From: Streptomyces sp. NBC_00576
GTDB lineage: Bacteria > Actinomycetota > Actinomycetes > Streptomycetales > Streptomycetaceae
Length of the DNA stretch: 64,000 nucleotides
Reading direction: 5' to 3'
Assembly (NCBI RefSeq): GCF_036345175.1
Contig: NZ_CP107780.1
Location: 1,302,001 to 1,366,000 of the forward strand
Shown here: positions 40,786 to 50,559 of the stretch, piece by piece
Layout of the letters: every line of letters begins with the position of its first letter
Position numbering within the stretch: position 1 is the first letter of the stretch
The notes under the pieces: model-generated
The model's database searches: none
The model's input: the letters and a program-made list of their open reading frames with translations, nothing else
What the model was told of the DNA's origin: nothing
Made by a program: the position numbers and the translations under genes

Positions 40786-41952
40786 TCATACCTTCGCCGT
40801 GGGGAAGAGCGCCCGTACCTCCCACCCCTGGGTCTGCCCGGCCGGTGGCCCCGCGCGCAGGGCCCCGCCCAGGGCCGTGACGCGTTCCGTGAGGCCGACC
40901 AGGCCGAAGCCACCGCCGTGAGCGGCGGCCGGGAGCTGGGTGCCACCCCGGCCGTCGTCGGTCACTTCCACCTCCAGTCGGCGGCCGTCGTGGCGGAGCC
41001 GGACGGTGATCCGGGTGGCGTCGGCCGCGTGCCGTCGTACGTTCGTCAGCGCTTCCTGCACCACCCGGAACGCGGCGGCCTGCACCTCGTGCGGGAGATC
41101 GTCGGGCACGGCGGGGTCGCGGTCGAGGGTGACGTGCTGGACCGGGCTCGCGAAGCCGTCCGTCAGTTCCGCGATGCCGGCGAGGTCACCGACGGGCCGG
41201 CGGTCTGCGGCGTCCGGGCCGGTGTCGCGCAGCACCCCGACGGTTCGGCGCATCGACGCCAGGGCCTCCGTGGCCGCGCGTTCTATGCCCGCCAGTACGC
41301 CGTCCAGACCCTCCGGCCGGGTGGTCGCCATCATGCGGGCCATCTGGGTCTGGACGAGGATCCCGGTGACATGGTGGGCGACGAAGTCGTGCAGGTCGGC
41401 GGCGATCGCCACCCGTTCCGCCCGCCGGGTCTCGACGACTGCCACAGCCCGCCGGTAGTCCTGCGTGCGCAGGAACGCGGCCAGAGCGCCGACGAGGCCG
41501 ATCAGGACGAGCGCCAGCACCATGAAGCCCAGCAGGTTGGAACTGTCGTCCTGGTAGAAGCGCGCGGGCGTGCCGAGCAGCGCGGCGCCGTTCAGGACAC
41601 CACAGACCACGGCCCAGGGCTGGGGACAGTGCCGTACCGCGATGAACAACAGACTCAGCAGGACGACTGTTTCCCCCGGACCGAACGGGGCCTGCCGGCT
41701 CAACAGCAGCGAGCCGACCGTGAACAGCAGCGAGGCCACGGCCGGTGCGCCCGTGCGCAGCTGCGGGGTGAGCCACTCAGGCCGCCGCCGGGCCGGCCAC
41801 AGCAGCGCGGCGAACCCGAGGACCAGGACGACCATGTGGGGCCAGAGCGCGTAGCCGCTGTCGTCCGCGTTGAGCACATCGAGCAACCCGGCCATGACCA
41901 GGAGCGTGACGACGAAAGCCCGGGCGCAGCTGCGGGGCGAATCCGATCTCAT
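40786..41952 (-). CDS. Membrane-bound sensor histidine kinase (NarL/DesK-type)
   Basis: 388 aa from ATG 41952. About five hydrophobic N-terminal segments are followed by the HisKA_3 box (DLHDFVAHHVTGILVQTQMA) and the ATP-binding N box (VVQEALTNVRRHA) with GRGG and GGFGLVGLTERV. Divergent from a DUF4333-ABC-FtsX-response regulator series; the likely partner is the regulator at 45606. Such sets detect cell-envelope stress or peptides. Confidence 0.92.
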   Translation of the reverse strand: MRSDSPRSCARAFVVTLLVMAGLLDVLNADDSGYALWPHMVVLVLGFAALLWPARRRPEWLTPQLRTGAPAVASLLFTVGSLLLSRQAPFGPGETVVLLSLLFIAVRHCPQPWAVVCGVLNGAALLGTPARFYQDDSSNLLGFMVLALVLIGLVGALAAFLRTQDYRRAVAVVETRRAERVAIAADLHDFVAHHVTGILVQTQMARMMATTRPEGLDGVLAGIERAATEALASMRRTVGVLRDTGPDAADRRPVGDLAGIAELTDGFASPVQHVTLDRDPAVPDDLPHEVQAAAFRVVQEALTNVRRHAADATRITVRLRHDGRRLEVEVTDDGRGGTQLPAAAHGGGFGLVGLTERVTALGGALRAGPPAGQTQGWEVRALFPTAKV

Positions 41953-42105
41953 GCGAATCACCGTATGCGCGGCCGGCCACGGCCGGATCGGCCGAAAGGC
42001 CGAGGCCGGATCCGTGAAGGGTGGCCGGACGGCCGAGGCGCGCACCCGTGCCCCCAGGACAGAGTGGAGCCACTTCCCGCCACGCCTCACCTTCAGGAGT
42101 ACGAG

Positions 42106-42474
42106 ATGCAGCGCAAGGCCCTCATCAGCGTGATCGGCGGTGCGACCGCCGCGGTCGCTCTGTCCGGCGTCGGAACCTATCTGCTCGCGGGCACCGAGTC
42201 GACGACTTCGTTGGACACGCACACGACGGTCACGGTGGACGGCCACAAGGCACTGTCGGCCAACATCGTCGCGGGCCGCGCCCAGAGCAAGTTCCACCCA
42301 CTCCCCTGGGTGGGCACGAAGGTCTCCCAGGTGTCCTGCCCGACCGGTCTGAAGGCCGTGGCCGGCGCGCGCATCACGTGCACGGGTCGCACCGGCAAGG
42401 GCAAGGACATCGACATACCGGTGACGGTGGTCAAGGCGACGGGCACCTCCGTGACCTGGAAGTTCGAGCGCTGA
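42106..42474 (+). CDS. Secreted or anchored DUF4333 protein
   Basis: 122 aa with AGGAG before ATG 42106. An N-terminal membrane segment (ALISVIGGATAAVALSGVGT) serves as signal peptide or anchor. The remainder is a DUF4333 domain (VSCPTGLKAVAGARITCTG) with a conserved Cys pair. It sits first in the rightward ABC series, so it may be the extracytoplasmic sensor or ligand of the system. Confidence 0.85.
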   Translation: MQRKALISVIGGATAAVALSGVGTYLLAGTESTTSLDTHTTVTVDGHKALSANIVAGRAQSKFHPLPWVGTKVSQVSCPTGLKAVAGARITCTGRTGKGKDIDIPVTVVKATGTSVTWKFER

Positions 42475-42509
42475 GCAGCGGCGGGGAGACTGAGGAGAAC
42501 GAGAAGATC

Positions 42510-43196
42510 ATGAGCACCGTCCTGGCCGGTCTCGGCCTCGTCAAGAAGTACGGCTCCACCGTCGCGCTGCACGGCGTGGACGTGGAGGTCGGCGTCCGCG
42601 AGTCGCTGGCGATCATGGGTCCGTCGGGGTCCGGTAAATCGACCCTTCTGCACACCTTGGCCGGAGTCGTCCGTCCGGACGGCGGCGAGGTGCTGCTGCA
42701 CGGCGAGCGTATCGACCAACTGGGCGAGAACCGGCTGAGCGAACTGCGTCGCAAGCGGTTCGGGTTCGTCTTCCAGTTCGGCCAGTTGCTGCCCGAACTG
42801 CCCGCCGAGGAGAACATCGCGCTGCCGCTGATGCTGGACGGCATGCCCCGTGGCCGGGCCGTCTCCCTCGCCCGTCGCTGGTTCGCCCCGCTCGGCCTCG
42901 ACGGTTTGGAGAAGCGCCGCCCCGGTCAGCTGTCCGGCGGTCAGGCCCAGCGCGTCGCGATAGCCCGCGCCCTGGTCGTCCAACCCGACGTGGTCTTCGC
43001 CGACGAACCGACCGGAGCGCTGGACCAGGTCACCAGCGAGGAGGTCATCCGGCTGCTGACCTCGGTCACCCGTGAGCAGGGCGCTTGCCTGGTGATGGTC
43101 ACGCACGACCCGGACGTCGCCGCCCACTGCGACCGCGTCCTCCAGGTCCGCGACGGCCGTATAACGGGCCACGACCAGTACACCGTGGCGCCCTGA
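42510..43196 (+). CDS. ABC transporter ATPase (MacB/LolD-like)
   Basis: 228 aa. Walker A GPSGSGKST, Q loop VFQFGQLLPELPAEENIALP, signature LSGGQAQRVAIARAL and Walker B VVFADEPTGALDQVT. It works with the FtsX permease at 43469 after a 272-bp gap that holds no supported gene. Confidence 0.95.
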   Translation: MSTVLAGLGLVKKYGSTVALHGVDVEVGVRESLAIMGPSGSGKSTLLHTLAGVVRPDGGEVLLHGERIDQLGENRLSELRRKRFGFVFQFGQLLPELPAEENIALPLMLDGMPRGRAVSLARRWFAPLGLDGLEKRRPGQLSGGQAQRVAIARALVVQPDVVFADEPTGALDQVTSEEVIRLLTSVTREQGACLVMVTHDPDVAAHCDRVLQVRDGRITGHDQYTVAP

Positions 43197-43468
43197 GCCC
43201 ACGGCCCGCCGCTGCGACGCCCTGCCCGGCAAGCCGATTCCGCCACGCTGACCTCCTGCTGTCACTGCTCCCTCCCGTTCCTCCACCTCTGCCACGGGCC
43301 GCCCCCTTCACCCCCGCGAACCGCCGGCGACTCCGCGCGCCCACTCCCCTCAGCCTCCGTCCGGCCCCCTGCTCACCGGCCGTCCCGTCCCTTCCCGGCA
43401 ATTCCCCTGTCCTCACGCCTGCCCGATCACGGCCTTCTCCGCACTTCCCGATCGCCCCCGGAGCCCTC

Positions 43469-45478
43469 ATGTCCTCGCCCGTCCCACAGTTGACGTGGTT
43501 CCTCGCGCGCCGTTCCGGCCGCCGCGGCCTGCACAGCCAGTTGCTGGCGGCCGGCGCCGCGGCCGTCGGCGCGCTGATCCTGCTGATGCTGACGGCCGCC
43601 TACTTCGGCAGCGGCGCCCGCGCCCACGACACCGCCTGGCGCACCCCTGCCCCCGACCGGCACGGCACCGCCGTACAGACGCTCGGCACGACCTACCTCG
43701 GCAACCAACCGATCACCGTCGTGTCGCTGGCCCAGCTGCCCGGCCGCAAGGCGACTCCGGCGCCCCCGGGACTGAGTGGGTTCCCGAAGCCCGGGCAGGT
43801 GTACGTCTCGCCCGCCCTGGCCGACCTGCTGCACAGGACGCCGGCGAATCGCCTCGCCGACCGCTTCCCGAAGGTGTCCTCGTACGGCACCATCGGCGAC
43901 GCCGGTCTCGCGGCGCCCGAGGAGCTCGTGGCCGTCGTGGGGAAGGGCGCGTCCGACCCGGCGGTGTCCACCGCGGCCGAACCGCTCGGCATGTTCAGCG
44001 AGCTCAGCGGTCAGAGCGCACGCGCGGTGGTCTCCGGCTTCGACGGCACCGAGGCCAGTGTGTTCACGTTGGCGGACAAGCCCGCGGTGTCGATCGGTGT
44101 GGCGATCGTCGCCGTCCCCGTGATCGTGCTCGCGGCCGCTGCCGGACGGCTCGGTGCGGCCCGGCGTGAGCAACGGCTCGCCGCGCTGCGGCTGGCGGGG
44201 GCGACGCCGCGCCAGATCCTCGCGATGACCGGCCTGGAGTCGGCGGTAGTCGGCGCGGTCGGGGCCCTGACGGGCGCGCTGGCCTACTGTCTGCTGCTGC
44301 CCGCGCTCGCGCAGATCCCGTTCGGTATCGGCAGCTGGTACACCGGTCGGCTGTGGGTGGGGCTGCCCTGGCTGCTGGGGATCGTGGCGTTCCTGGCCGG
44401 CCTCATCGCGGTGAGCGCCATGACGACGCTGCGCCAGGTGGCGACCTCGCCGCTGGGCGTGGCCCAGCAGGCGAACCCGCGCCGCACCCGGCTCATCCGC
44501 CTGCTCCTCTTCGTGGCGGTCCTGCTCTATATCTACGTGACGGCCTCCTCGGGCGACGCGGGCTCCCGTCAGCTACTCGCGATGCTGCTCATGTTCTACG
44601 GCGCCTTCTGGCTGGTCGGCCCGTGGGTCGTCGACCAACTCGGCCGGATCACGGCCCGATTCGCCCGCCGTCCGGCGACCCTGCTGGCGGCGCGCCGGCT
44701 CAGCGACGACCCGCGCGGCTCCTGGCGCACCGTCAGCGGGCTGGTCCTCGCCGGCTTCGTGGCCGGGTTCTTCACCGTGGGCAACGTGGGCATCCAGGAC
44801 TACCAATTCCCTGGTCAGGTCGCCGTACCCACCACGAGCACCGCCACGGCCCGCACCGCCACCGCCGAGGCCCGTACGCTGCTCCACGCGGCCGGGGTGA
44901 AGGCGACCGTCACCGCGAGCGACGGCGACGACGACGGGATACTGATCGGTACCCCCGGAGTGGTCGTCCATGTCTCCGGCGGCACCTCGCAACTCGACAC
45001 CGCGGTCACCGCCCTGTCGGATCTGGTGCCCGGCCAGCTCCCGTACACCCAGGACTACGTCAACGCCGAGTACCAGGCCTTCACAGGCCGGCTGGGCGAA
45101 CTCGGCACCGCCGCCCTCGCGGTCAGTTTCCTCGTCGCGACCGCCTCCGCCGGGCTTACCGCCGCCGCGAACGTGCTCGACCGGCGACGCGTCTACGCCC
45201 TGCTGCGGCTGGCCGGCACCCCGTTGAAGCTCCTCGACCGGGCCAGGTTCCGCGAGACGGCCCTCCCACTGGTCGTCCTCGCCGGCGGCACCACTGCCGC
45301 CGGCATCTATGCCGCCTTCCAGGTCAACAAGCTGTTCGACAGCACGATCAGCACCTCCGGTGCGGTGACCCTGGCGGTGTGCGTGACGGTGGGCGGGCTG
45401 GCCATGTTCGCGGCGATCGGAGCGAGCAGGCCACTGCTGCGGGCCGTCACGGAGGACGCGACGCAGACGGCGGATTGA
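43469..45478 (+). CDS. FtsX-family ABC permease
   Basis: 669 aa from ATG 43469 (GGAG 7 bases before). A first transmembrane helix (AAAVGALILLMLTAAYFG), a large extracellular domain, a central FtsX core (VGVAIVAVPVIVLAAAAGRL, LAALRLAGATPRQILAMT), further helices, and a second FtsX-like half at the end (VYALLRLAGTPLKLLDRARF). This is the two-copy layout of MacB/BceB-type lantibiotic or stress permeases. Encoded between its ATPase and its response regulator. Confidence 0.92.
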   Translation: MSSPVPQLTWFLARRSGRRGLHSQLLAAGAAAVGALILLMLTAAYFGSGARAHDTAWRTPAPDRHGTAVQTLGTTYLGNQPITVVSLAQLPGRKATPAPPGLSGFPKPGQVYVSPALADLLHRTPANRLADRFPKVSSYGTIGDAGLAAPEELVAVVGKGASDPAVSTAAEPLGMFSELSGQSARAVVSGFDGTEASVFTLADKPAVSIGVAIVAVPVIVLAAAAGRLGAARREQRLAALRLAGATPRQILAMTGLESAVVGAVGALTGALAYCLLLPALAQIPFGIGSWYTGRLWVGLPWLLGIVAFLAGLIAVSAMTTLRQVATSPLGVAQQANPRRTRLIRLLLFVAVLLYIYVTASSGDAGSRQLLAMLLMFYGAFWLVGPWVVDQLGRITARFARRPATLLAARRLSDDPRGSWRTVSGLVLAGFVAGFFTVGNVGIQDYQFPGQVAVPTTSTATARTATAEARTLLHAAGVKATVTASDGDDDGILIGTPGVVVHVSGGTSQLDTAVTALSDLVPGQLPYTQDYVNAEYQAFTGRLGELGTAALAVSFLVATASAGLTAAANVLDRRRVYALLRLAGTPLKLLDRARFRETALPLVVLAGGTTAAGIYAAFQVNKLFDSTISTSGAVTLAVCVTVGGLAMFAAIGASRPLLRAVTEDATQTAD

Positions 45479-45605
45479 GTACGAAGGACGACAGGACGGC
45501 CGACGACGGGAAGGAGACGGCCGTCGACCGGACGCCGGCCCCTTCCCCCTCCTCGGCCCATCTCCCCGCCACCCTCCCCTCCCACCCCTGAGGCATGATC
45601 GAGCC

Positions 45606-46322
45606 ATGACCCCCGCCCCGCCCAGTCCCCCGATCCGTGTCCTGATCGCGGACGACCAGGAAATGGTCCGTACAGGCTTCCGTTTCTTCCTGGACGCCCA
45701 GCCCGACATCACCGTGGTCGCCGAGGCCGCCGACGGCGAGGAGGCCGTGGCGCTGGCCCGCAGTGAGCGTCCCGACGTGTGCCTGCTGGACATCCGGATG
45801 CCCAGGCTCGACGGCCTGGAGGCGACCCGGCTGCTGGCCGGCCCCGGTGTCGCCGACCCCATGCGGGTCGTCGTGGTCACCACCTTCGACCTCGACGAGT
45901 ACGTGTACGGGGCACTGCGCGGCGGCGCCTGCGGGTTCCTGCTCAAGGACTCGGGGCCCACCCTGCTCGCGGAGGCAGTACGGGCCGCCGCGGCCGGTGA
46001 CTCCCTGGTGTCGCCGTCGATCACCGTCCGTCTGCTCCAGCACATCACCGCTCCGCAGGCCGCCGAGTCACGCCCGACGGGCCCGCCGCCGCCCCCGGTC
46101 TCCGCGGTGACGCTCAGGGAACCGCTCACCGACCGGGAGCTCGACGTGGTCCGACTGGTCGCCCTCGGCCGTACCAACGCCGAGATCGCCGCCTCGTTGT
46201 ACGTCTCCCTCTCCACGGTCAAGACGCATCTGTCGAGCGTGCAGGTGAAACTGGCGGCGCGGAACCGGGTGGAGATCGCGGCCTGGGCATGGCAGAACGG
46301 ACACGCGCACCCCGAGACGTGA
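45606..46322 (+). CDS. LuxR/NarL-type response regulator
   Basis: 238 aa. The receiver domain has IRVLIADDQEMVRTGFR (acidic pair) and CLLDIRMPRLDGLEA (phosphorylated Asp), with KDSG further on. The LuxR-type DNA-binding domain has LTDRELDVVRLVALGRTNAE and IAASLYVSLSTVKTHLSSV. The likely partner of the histidine kinase at 40786-41952; the DUF4333-ABC genes lie between them. Confidence 0.94.
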   Translation: MTPAPPSPPIRVLIADDQEMVRTGFRFFLDAQPDITVVAEAADGEEAVALARSERPDVCLLDIRMPRLDGLEATRLLAGPGVADPMRVVVVTTFDLDEYVYGALRGGACGFLLKDSGPTLLAEAVRAAAAGDSLVSPSITVRLLQHITAPQAAESRPTGPPPPPVSAVTLREPLTDRELDVVRLVALGRTNAEIAASLYVSLSTVKTHLSSVQVKLAARNRVEIAAWAWQNGHAHPET

Positions 46323-46404
46323 GAGCGGCGGGTCACCCGGATGTGGCGCGTTCGACGTGGTGCAGCTATGCAGAAACAGGACGAGTTGAAAGTACGATCA
46401 GCCA

Positions 46405-46941
46405 ATGTCTGACATGATCGAAACCACGCCCGGCTGGCTGGCACCCGACGAGCTCGAGCAGTCTCGCGCACGGATGCCGATTCTGTACGTCGAAGCCGTA
46501 CCGGTGCGCGTCGACGACAACGGCGAAGTCACCAGCATCGGCCTGCTCCTGCGCATCGGATCGGACGGCACGGTCAGCCGCGCTCTGGTGTCGGGCCGCG
46601 TCCTGCACCACGAGCGGGTGCGCGACGCCCTCCTGCGCAACCTGGAGAAGGACCTCGGCCCGGTGGCGCTGCCCCGGGTCCCGGCCTCCCCACAGCCCTT
46701 CACCGTCGCGGAGTACTTCCCGACACTGGGGGTCACCCCGTTCCACGACCCGCGCCAGCACGCGGTGTCCCTCGCCTACATCGTCCCGGTGGCCGGCGAC
46801 TGCCGCCCTCGCCAGGATGCCCTGGACCTGGTCTGGTTCAGCCCGGAGGAGGCCTCCTCCCCCGTGGTCCAGAACGAGATGCCGGGCGGTCAGGGAGTCC
46901 TCCTCAAGCAGGCCCTGGCCCATGTCGGCCGCCTGTCCTGA
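46405..46941 (+). CDS. NUDIX-like DUF4916 protein
   Basis: 178 aa. WLAPDELEQSRARMPILYVE, VTSIGLLLRIGSDGTVSRAL and HAVSLAYIVPVAGDC fit the NUDIX-like DUF4916 family. The usual Nudix box is not clear, so catalysis is uncertain. Strong terminator follows. Confidence 0.8.
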   Translation: MSDMIETTPGWLAPDELEQSRARMPILYVEAVPVRVDDNGEVTSIGLLLRIGSDGTVSRALVSGRVLHHERVRDALLRNLEKDLGPVALPRVPASPQPFTVAEYFPTLGVTPFHDPRQHAVSLAYIVPVAGDCRPRQDALDLVWFSPEEASSPVVQNEMPGGQGVLLKQALAHVGRLS

Positions 46942-46991
46942 ACAGAGCGGACAATAGAAACCCCAACTGATGTAGAAGCCCTGCTCACACG

Positions 46992-47021
46992 GGAGGGCCG
47001 GTGGTGTTCCACCGGCCCTCC
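46992..47021. terminator. Strong bidirectional terminator
   Basis: A 13-bp perfect GC-rich stem (46992-47004 with 47009-47021) and a 4-base loop, between the rightward DUF4916 gene and the leftward pyruvate carboxylase gene. Confidence 0.85.
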
Positions 47022-47085
47022 TTGCGCTTGGTCCGCGGCTCCCGAGAGGCTGTCGCCGTTGCTCGGGAACCGGGACGCCCCGGAA

Positions 47086-50000
47086 TCAGGCGATCTCGAC
47101 GAGCAGGTCGCCGCCCTCCACCTGCTGGATCCTGTTGATGGCCAGCCTCGTCACCTTCCCGGCCTTCGAGGCGGTGACCGCGGCTTCCATCTTCATCGCC
47201 TCGATGGTGGCCACCGTGGCGCCGGCCGCCACCTCGTCCCCCTCGGCGACGGCTAGGGTCACCACCCCGGCGAACGGAGCGGCAACATGCCCGGGGTTGG
47301 CCCGGTCCGCCTTCTCCGTCGCCGGGATGTCGGAGGACACGGCGGTGTCGCGCACCTGGATCGGCCGCAGTTGGCCGTTCAGCGTGGACATCACGGTGCG
47401 CATACCGCGTTCGTCGGCCTCGCCCACGGCCTCCAGCTCGATGAGCAGCCGTACGCCCGGTTCGAGGTCGACGGCGTACTCCTTCCCGGGACGCAGCCCG
47501 TAGAAGAAGTCCTTGCTGTCCAGCACGCTGGTGTCGCCGTAGGTCTGACGGTGCGTCTCGTACTCGCGCGTCGGCCCGGGGAACAGCAGCCGGTTGAGCG
47601 TCCCCCGCCGCTCCTTCGCCAGCCCCGTACGGTCGTCCGCGGTCAGTTCCGCCATGGGCTTGGGTGCGGCGCGGCCCTCCAGTGCCTTGGTGCGGAACGG
47701 CTCCGGCCAGCCGCCGGGCGGGTTGCCCAGTTCGCCGCGCAGGAAGCCGATGACGGAGTCGGGGATGTCGAACCTGTTCGGCGTCGCCTCGAAGTCCGCC
47801 GGGGAGACGTCGGCGCCCACCAGGTGGAGTGCGAGGTCTCCGACCACCTTCGACGAAGGGGTGACCTTCACCAGCCTGCCGAGGATCCGGTCGGCGGCGG
47901 CGTACATCGCCTCGATCGCCTCGAAGCGGTCACCGAGGCCCAGCGCGACCGCCTGGGTGCGCAGGTTGGACAGCTGCCCGCCGGGGATCTCGTGGTGGTA
48001 GACCCGCCCGGTCGGCGAGGCGAGGCCCGCCTCGAAGGGTGCGTAGATCTTGCGGACGCTCTCCCAGTACGGCTCCAGGTCGCCCACGGCCTTCAGGCTC
48101 AGCCCGGTGGGCCGCTCGGAGTAGTCGGTCGCGGCGACGATGCCCGACAGCGACGGCTGCGAGGTGGTGCCCGCCATCGACGCCACCGCGCCGTCGACCG
48201 CGTCCGCGCCGGCCTGGATCGCGGCGAGGTAGGTGGCGAGCTGACCGCCCGCGGTGTCGTGGGTGTGCAGGTGCACCGGCAGATCGAACTCGCGGCGCAG
48301 CGCCGATACCAGGGTCGCGGCGGCCGGAGCGCGCAGCAGGCCCGCCATGTCCTTGACGGCCAGGACGTGCGCACCGGCCTCGACGATCTGCTCGGCCAGC
48401 CGAAGGTAGTAGTCCAGGGTGTAGAGCCGCTCGGACGGGTCGGACAGGTCGGATGTGTAGCACAGGGCGACCTCGGCGATCGCCGTTCCCGTCTCGCGTA
48501 CGGCGTCGATCGCGGGCCGCATCTGTCCGACGTCGTTGAGCGCGTCGAAGATCCGGAAAATGTCGATGCCGGTGGCCGCGGCCTCCTGCACGAAGGCGTC
48601 GGTCACCTCGGTCGGGTACGGCGTGTAGCCCACGGTGTTGCGGCCGCGCAGCAGCATCTGCAGGCAGATGTTCGGCACGGCCTCGCGGAACGCGGCCAGG
48701 CGCTCCCAGGGGTCCTCGGCGAGGAAGCGGAGCGCGACGTCGTAGGTGGCGCCGCCCCAGCACTCCAGGGACAGCAGCTCGGGCAGGGTCCGCGCCACCA
48801 CGGGGGCGACGGCGAGCATGTCCTTGGTGCGGACCCGGGTGGCGAGCAGCGACTGGTGGGCGTCGCGGAAGGTGGTGTCGGTGACGCCGATGGTCGGTGA
48901 CTCGCGCAGCCACCGGGCGAAACCCTCCGGCCCGAGTTCGACGAGCCGCTGCCGGGAGCCCGCGGGCGGTTCCCCGTTCGGCAGGGGCGGGATCTTGCTG
49001 ACCGGGTCGATCAGCTCGGGCCGCTCACCGTGCGGCTTGTTCACGGTGACGTCGGCGAGATAGGTGAGCAGTTTCGTTCCGCGGTCGGCGGAGTGGCGTG
49101 CCGTGAGCAGGTGCGGCCGCCGCTCGATGAACGACGTCGTGACCCGGCCGGCCCTGAAGTCCGCGTCGTCGAGCACGGCCTGGAGGAACGGGATGTTCGT
49201 GGCCACACCGCGGATGCGGAACTCGGCCACGGCCCGCCGGGCCCGGCTGATCGCGGTCCCGAAGTCGCGGCCCCGGCAGGTGAGTTTGACCAGCATCGAG
49301 TCGAAGTGCGCGCTGATCTCCGTACCGGCGTGGGTGGTGCCGCCGTCCAGCCGGATGCCGGAGCCGCCTGGTGAACGGTAGGCGCTGATCCTGCCGGTGT
49401 CCGGGCGGAAGCCGTTGGCCGGGTCCTCGGTGGTGATACGGCACTGCAGTGCCGCACCGTGCAGGGTGACGGTCTCCTGCGAGAGCCCGAGGTCGGCCAG
49501 CGTCTCGCCGGAGGCGATGCGCAGCTGCGACTGCACGAGGTCGACGTCGGTGACCTCCTCGGTCACCGTGTGCTCGACCTGGATGCGAGGGTTCATCTCG
49601 ATGAAGACGTGGTTGCCCTCGCGGTCGAGCAGGAACTCCACGGTGCCCGCGTTGCGGTAGCCGATCTCCCGGGCGAACCGCACGGCGTCGGCGCAGATGC
49701 GGTCGCGCAGCTCCGGGTCGAGGTTCGGGGCGGGGGCCAGCTCGATCACCTTCTGGTGGCGTCGCTGCACCGAGCAGTCGCGTTCGAAGAGGTGGATGAC
49801 GTTGCCCTGGCCGTCGGCGAGGATCTGCACCTCGATATGACGGGGTTCGACGACGGCCTTCTCCAGGAAGACCGTGGAGTCGCCGAACGCGGAGGCCGCC
49901 TCACGGGACGCCGCCTCGATGGACTCACGCAGCAGGGCGGGCTCCTCGACCCGCCGCATGCCGCGCCCTCCTCCGCCCGCGACGGCCTTGACGAACAGCG

Positions 50001-50463
50001 GGAAGCCGACGTCCTCGGCGGCGCGGACGAGCTCGTCCACGTCGGTGGAGGGGGCAGAGGAGCCCAGCACCGGTACGTCGGCGGCGCGGGCGGCGGCCAC
50101 CGCACGTGCCTTGTTGCCGGTCAGCTCCAGTGTGTCGGCGCTCGGCCCGACGAACGTGATGCCGGCCTCCTCGCAGGCGCGCGCCAGGTCGGGGTTCTCG
50201 GACAGGAACCCGTACCCCGGGTACACCGCGTCCGCGCCCGCCCGCTGTGCCGCGCGGACGATCTCCTCCACGGAGAGGTAGGCGCGCACCGGGTGGCCCG
50301 GCCGGCCGATCTCATAGGCCTCGTCGGCCTTCAACCGGTGCAGTGAATTGCGATCCTCGTGCGGGAAGACGGCCACGGTCCTCGCGCCCAGCTCATAGCT
50401 GGCACGAAACGCCCGAATCGCGATCTCACCACGGTTGGCGACCAGCACCTTGCGGAACATCAT
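47086..50463 (-). CDS. pyc: Pyruvate carboxylase
   Basis: 1125 aa from ATG 50463 (GAAGGG before). In order: biotin carboxylase (KVLVANRGEIAIRAFRA, GGGGRGMRRVEE, HVFIEMNPRIQVEHTVTEEV), the carboxyltransferase domain (DTTFRDAHQSLLATRVRTKD, CWGGATYDVALRFL, KDMAGLLRAPAA), the conserved PC region, and a biotinyl domain at the end (ATIEAMKMEAAVTA, biotin on Lys). It carboxylates pyruvate to oxaloacetate for anaplerosis. Chromosomal and single. Confidence 0.97.
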   Translation of the reverse strand: MMFRKVLVANRGEIAIRAFRASYELGARTVAVFPHEDRNSLHRLKADEAYEIGRPGHPVRAYLSVEEIVRAAQRAGADAVYPGYGFLSENPDLARACEEAGITFVGPSADTLELTGNKARAVAAARAADVPVLGSSAPSTDVDELVRAAEDVGFPLFVKAVAGGGGRGMRRVEEPALLRESIEAASREAASAFGDSTVFLEKAVVEPRHIEVQILADGQGNVIHLFERDCSVQRRHQKVIELAPAPNLDPELRDRICADAVRFAREIGYRNAGTVEFLLDREGNHVFIEMNPRIQVEHTVTEEVTDVDLVQSQLRIASGETLADLGLSQETVTLHGAALQCRITTEDPANGFRPDTGRISAYRSPGGSGIRLDGGTTHAGTEISAHFDSMLVKLTCRGRDFGTAISRARRAVAEFRIRGVATNIPFLQAVLDDADFRAGRVTTSFIERRPHLLTARHSADRGTKLLTYLADVTVNKPHGERPELIDPVSKIPPLPNGEPPAGSRQRLVELGPEGFARWLRESPTIGVTDTTFRDAHQSLLATRVRTKDMLAVAPVVARTLPELLSLECWGGATYDVALRFLAEDPWERLAAFREAVPNICLQMLLRGRNTVGYTPYPTEVTDAFVQEAAATGIDIFRIFDALNDVGQMRPAIDAVRETGTAIAEVALCYTSDLSDPSERLYTLDYYLRLAEQIVEAGAHVLAVKDMAGLLRAPAAATLVSALRREFDLPVHLHTHDTAGGQLATYLAAIQAGADAVDGAVASMAGTTSQPSLSGIVAATDYSERPTGLSLKAVGDLEPYWESVRKIYAPFEAGLASPTGRVYHHEIPGGQLSNLRTQAVALGLGDRFEAIEAMYAAADRILGRLVKVTPSSKVVGDLALHLVGADVSPADFEATPNRFDIPDSVIGFLRGELGNPPGGWPEPFRTKALEGRAAPKPMAELTADDRTGLAKERRGTLNRLLFPGPTREYETHRQTYGDTSVLDSKDFFYGLRPGKEYAVDLEPGVRLLIELEAVGEADERGMRTVMSTLNGQLRPIQVRDTAVSSDIPATEKADRANPGHVAAPFAGVVTLAVAEGDEVAAGATVATIEAMKMEAAVTASKAGKVTRLAINRIQQVEGGDLLVEIA

Positions 50464-50559
50464 GGATCCCTTCAGCCTGCCGGTGACGCGCACCATGGTG
50501 TCGGTATGGCCCGGCTCGCGCCATGTGAACCGGGCCACTCCTACCCACCGGGGCCGAGC

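Noticed and set aside
47287..48900. Long rightward frame opposite pyruvate carboxylase
   Set aside because: It is an antisense shadow caused by high GC at third codon positions; the protein is Gly/Arg/Val-rich with no motif, and the opposite strand encodes intact pyc.
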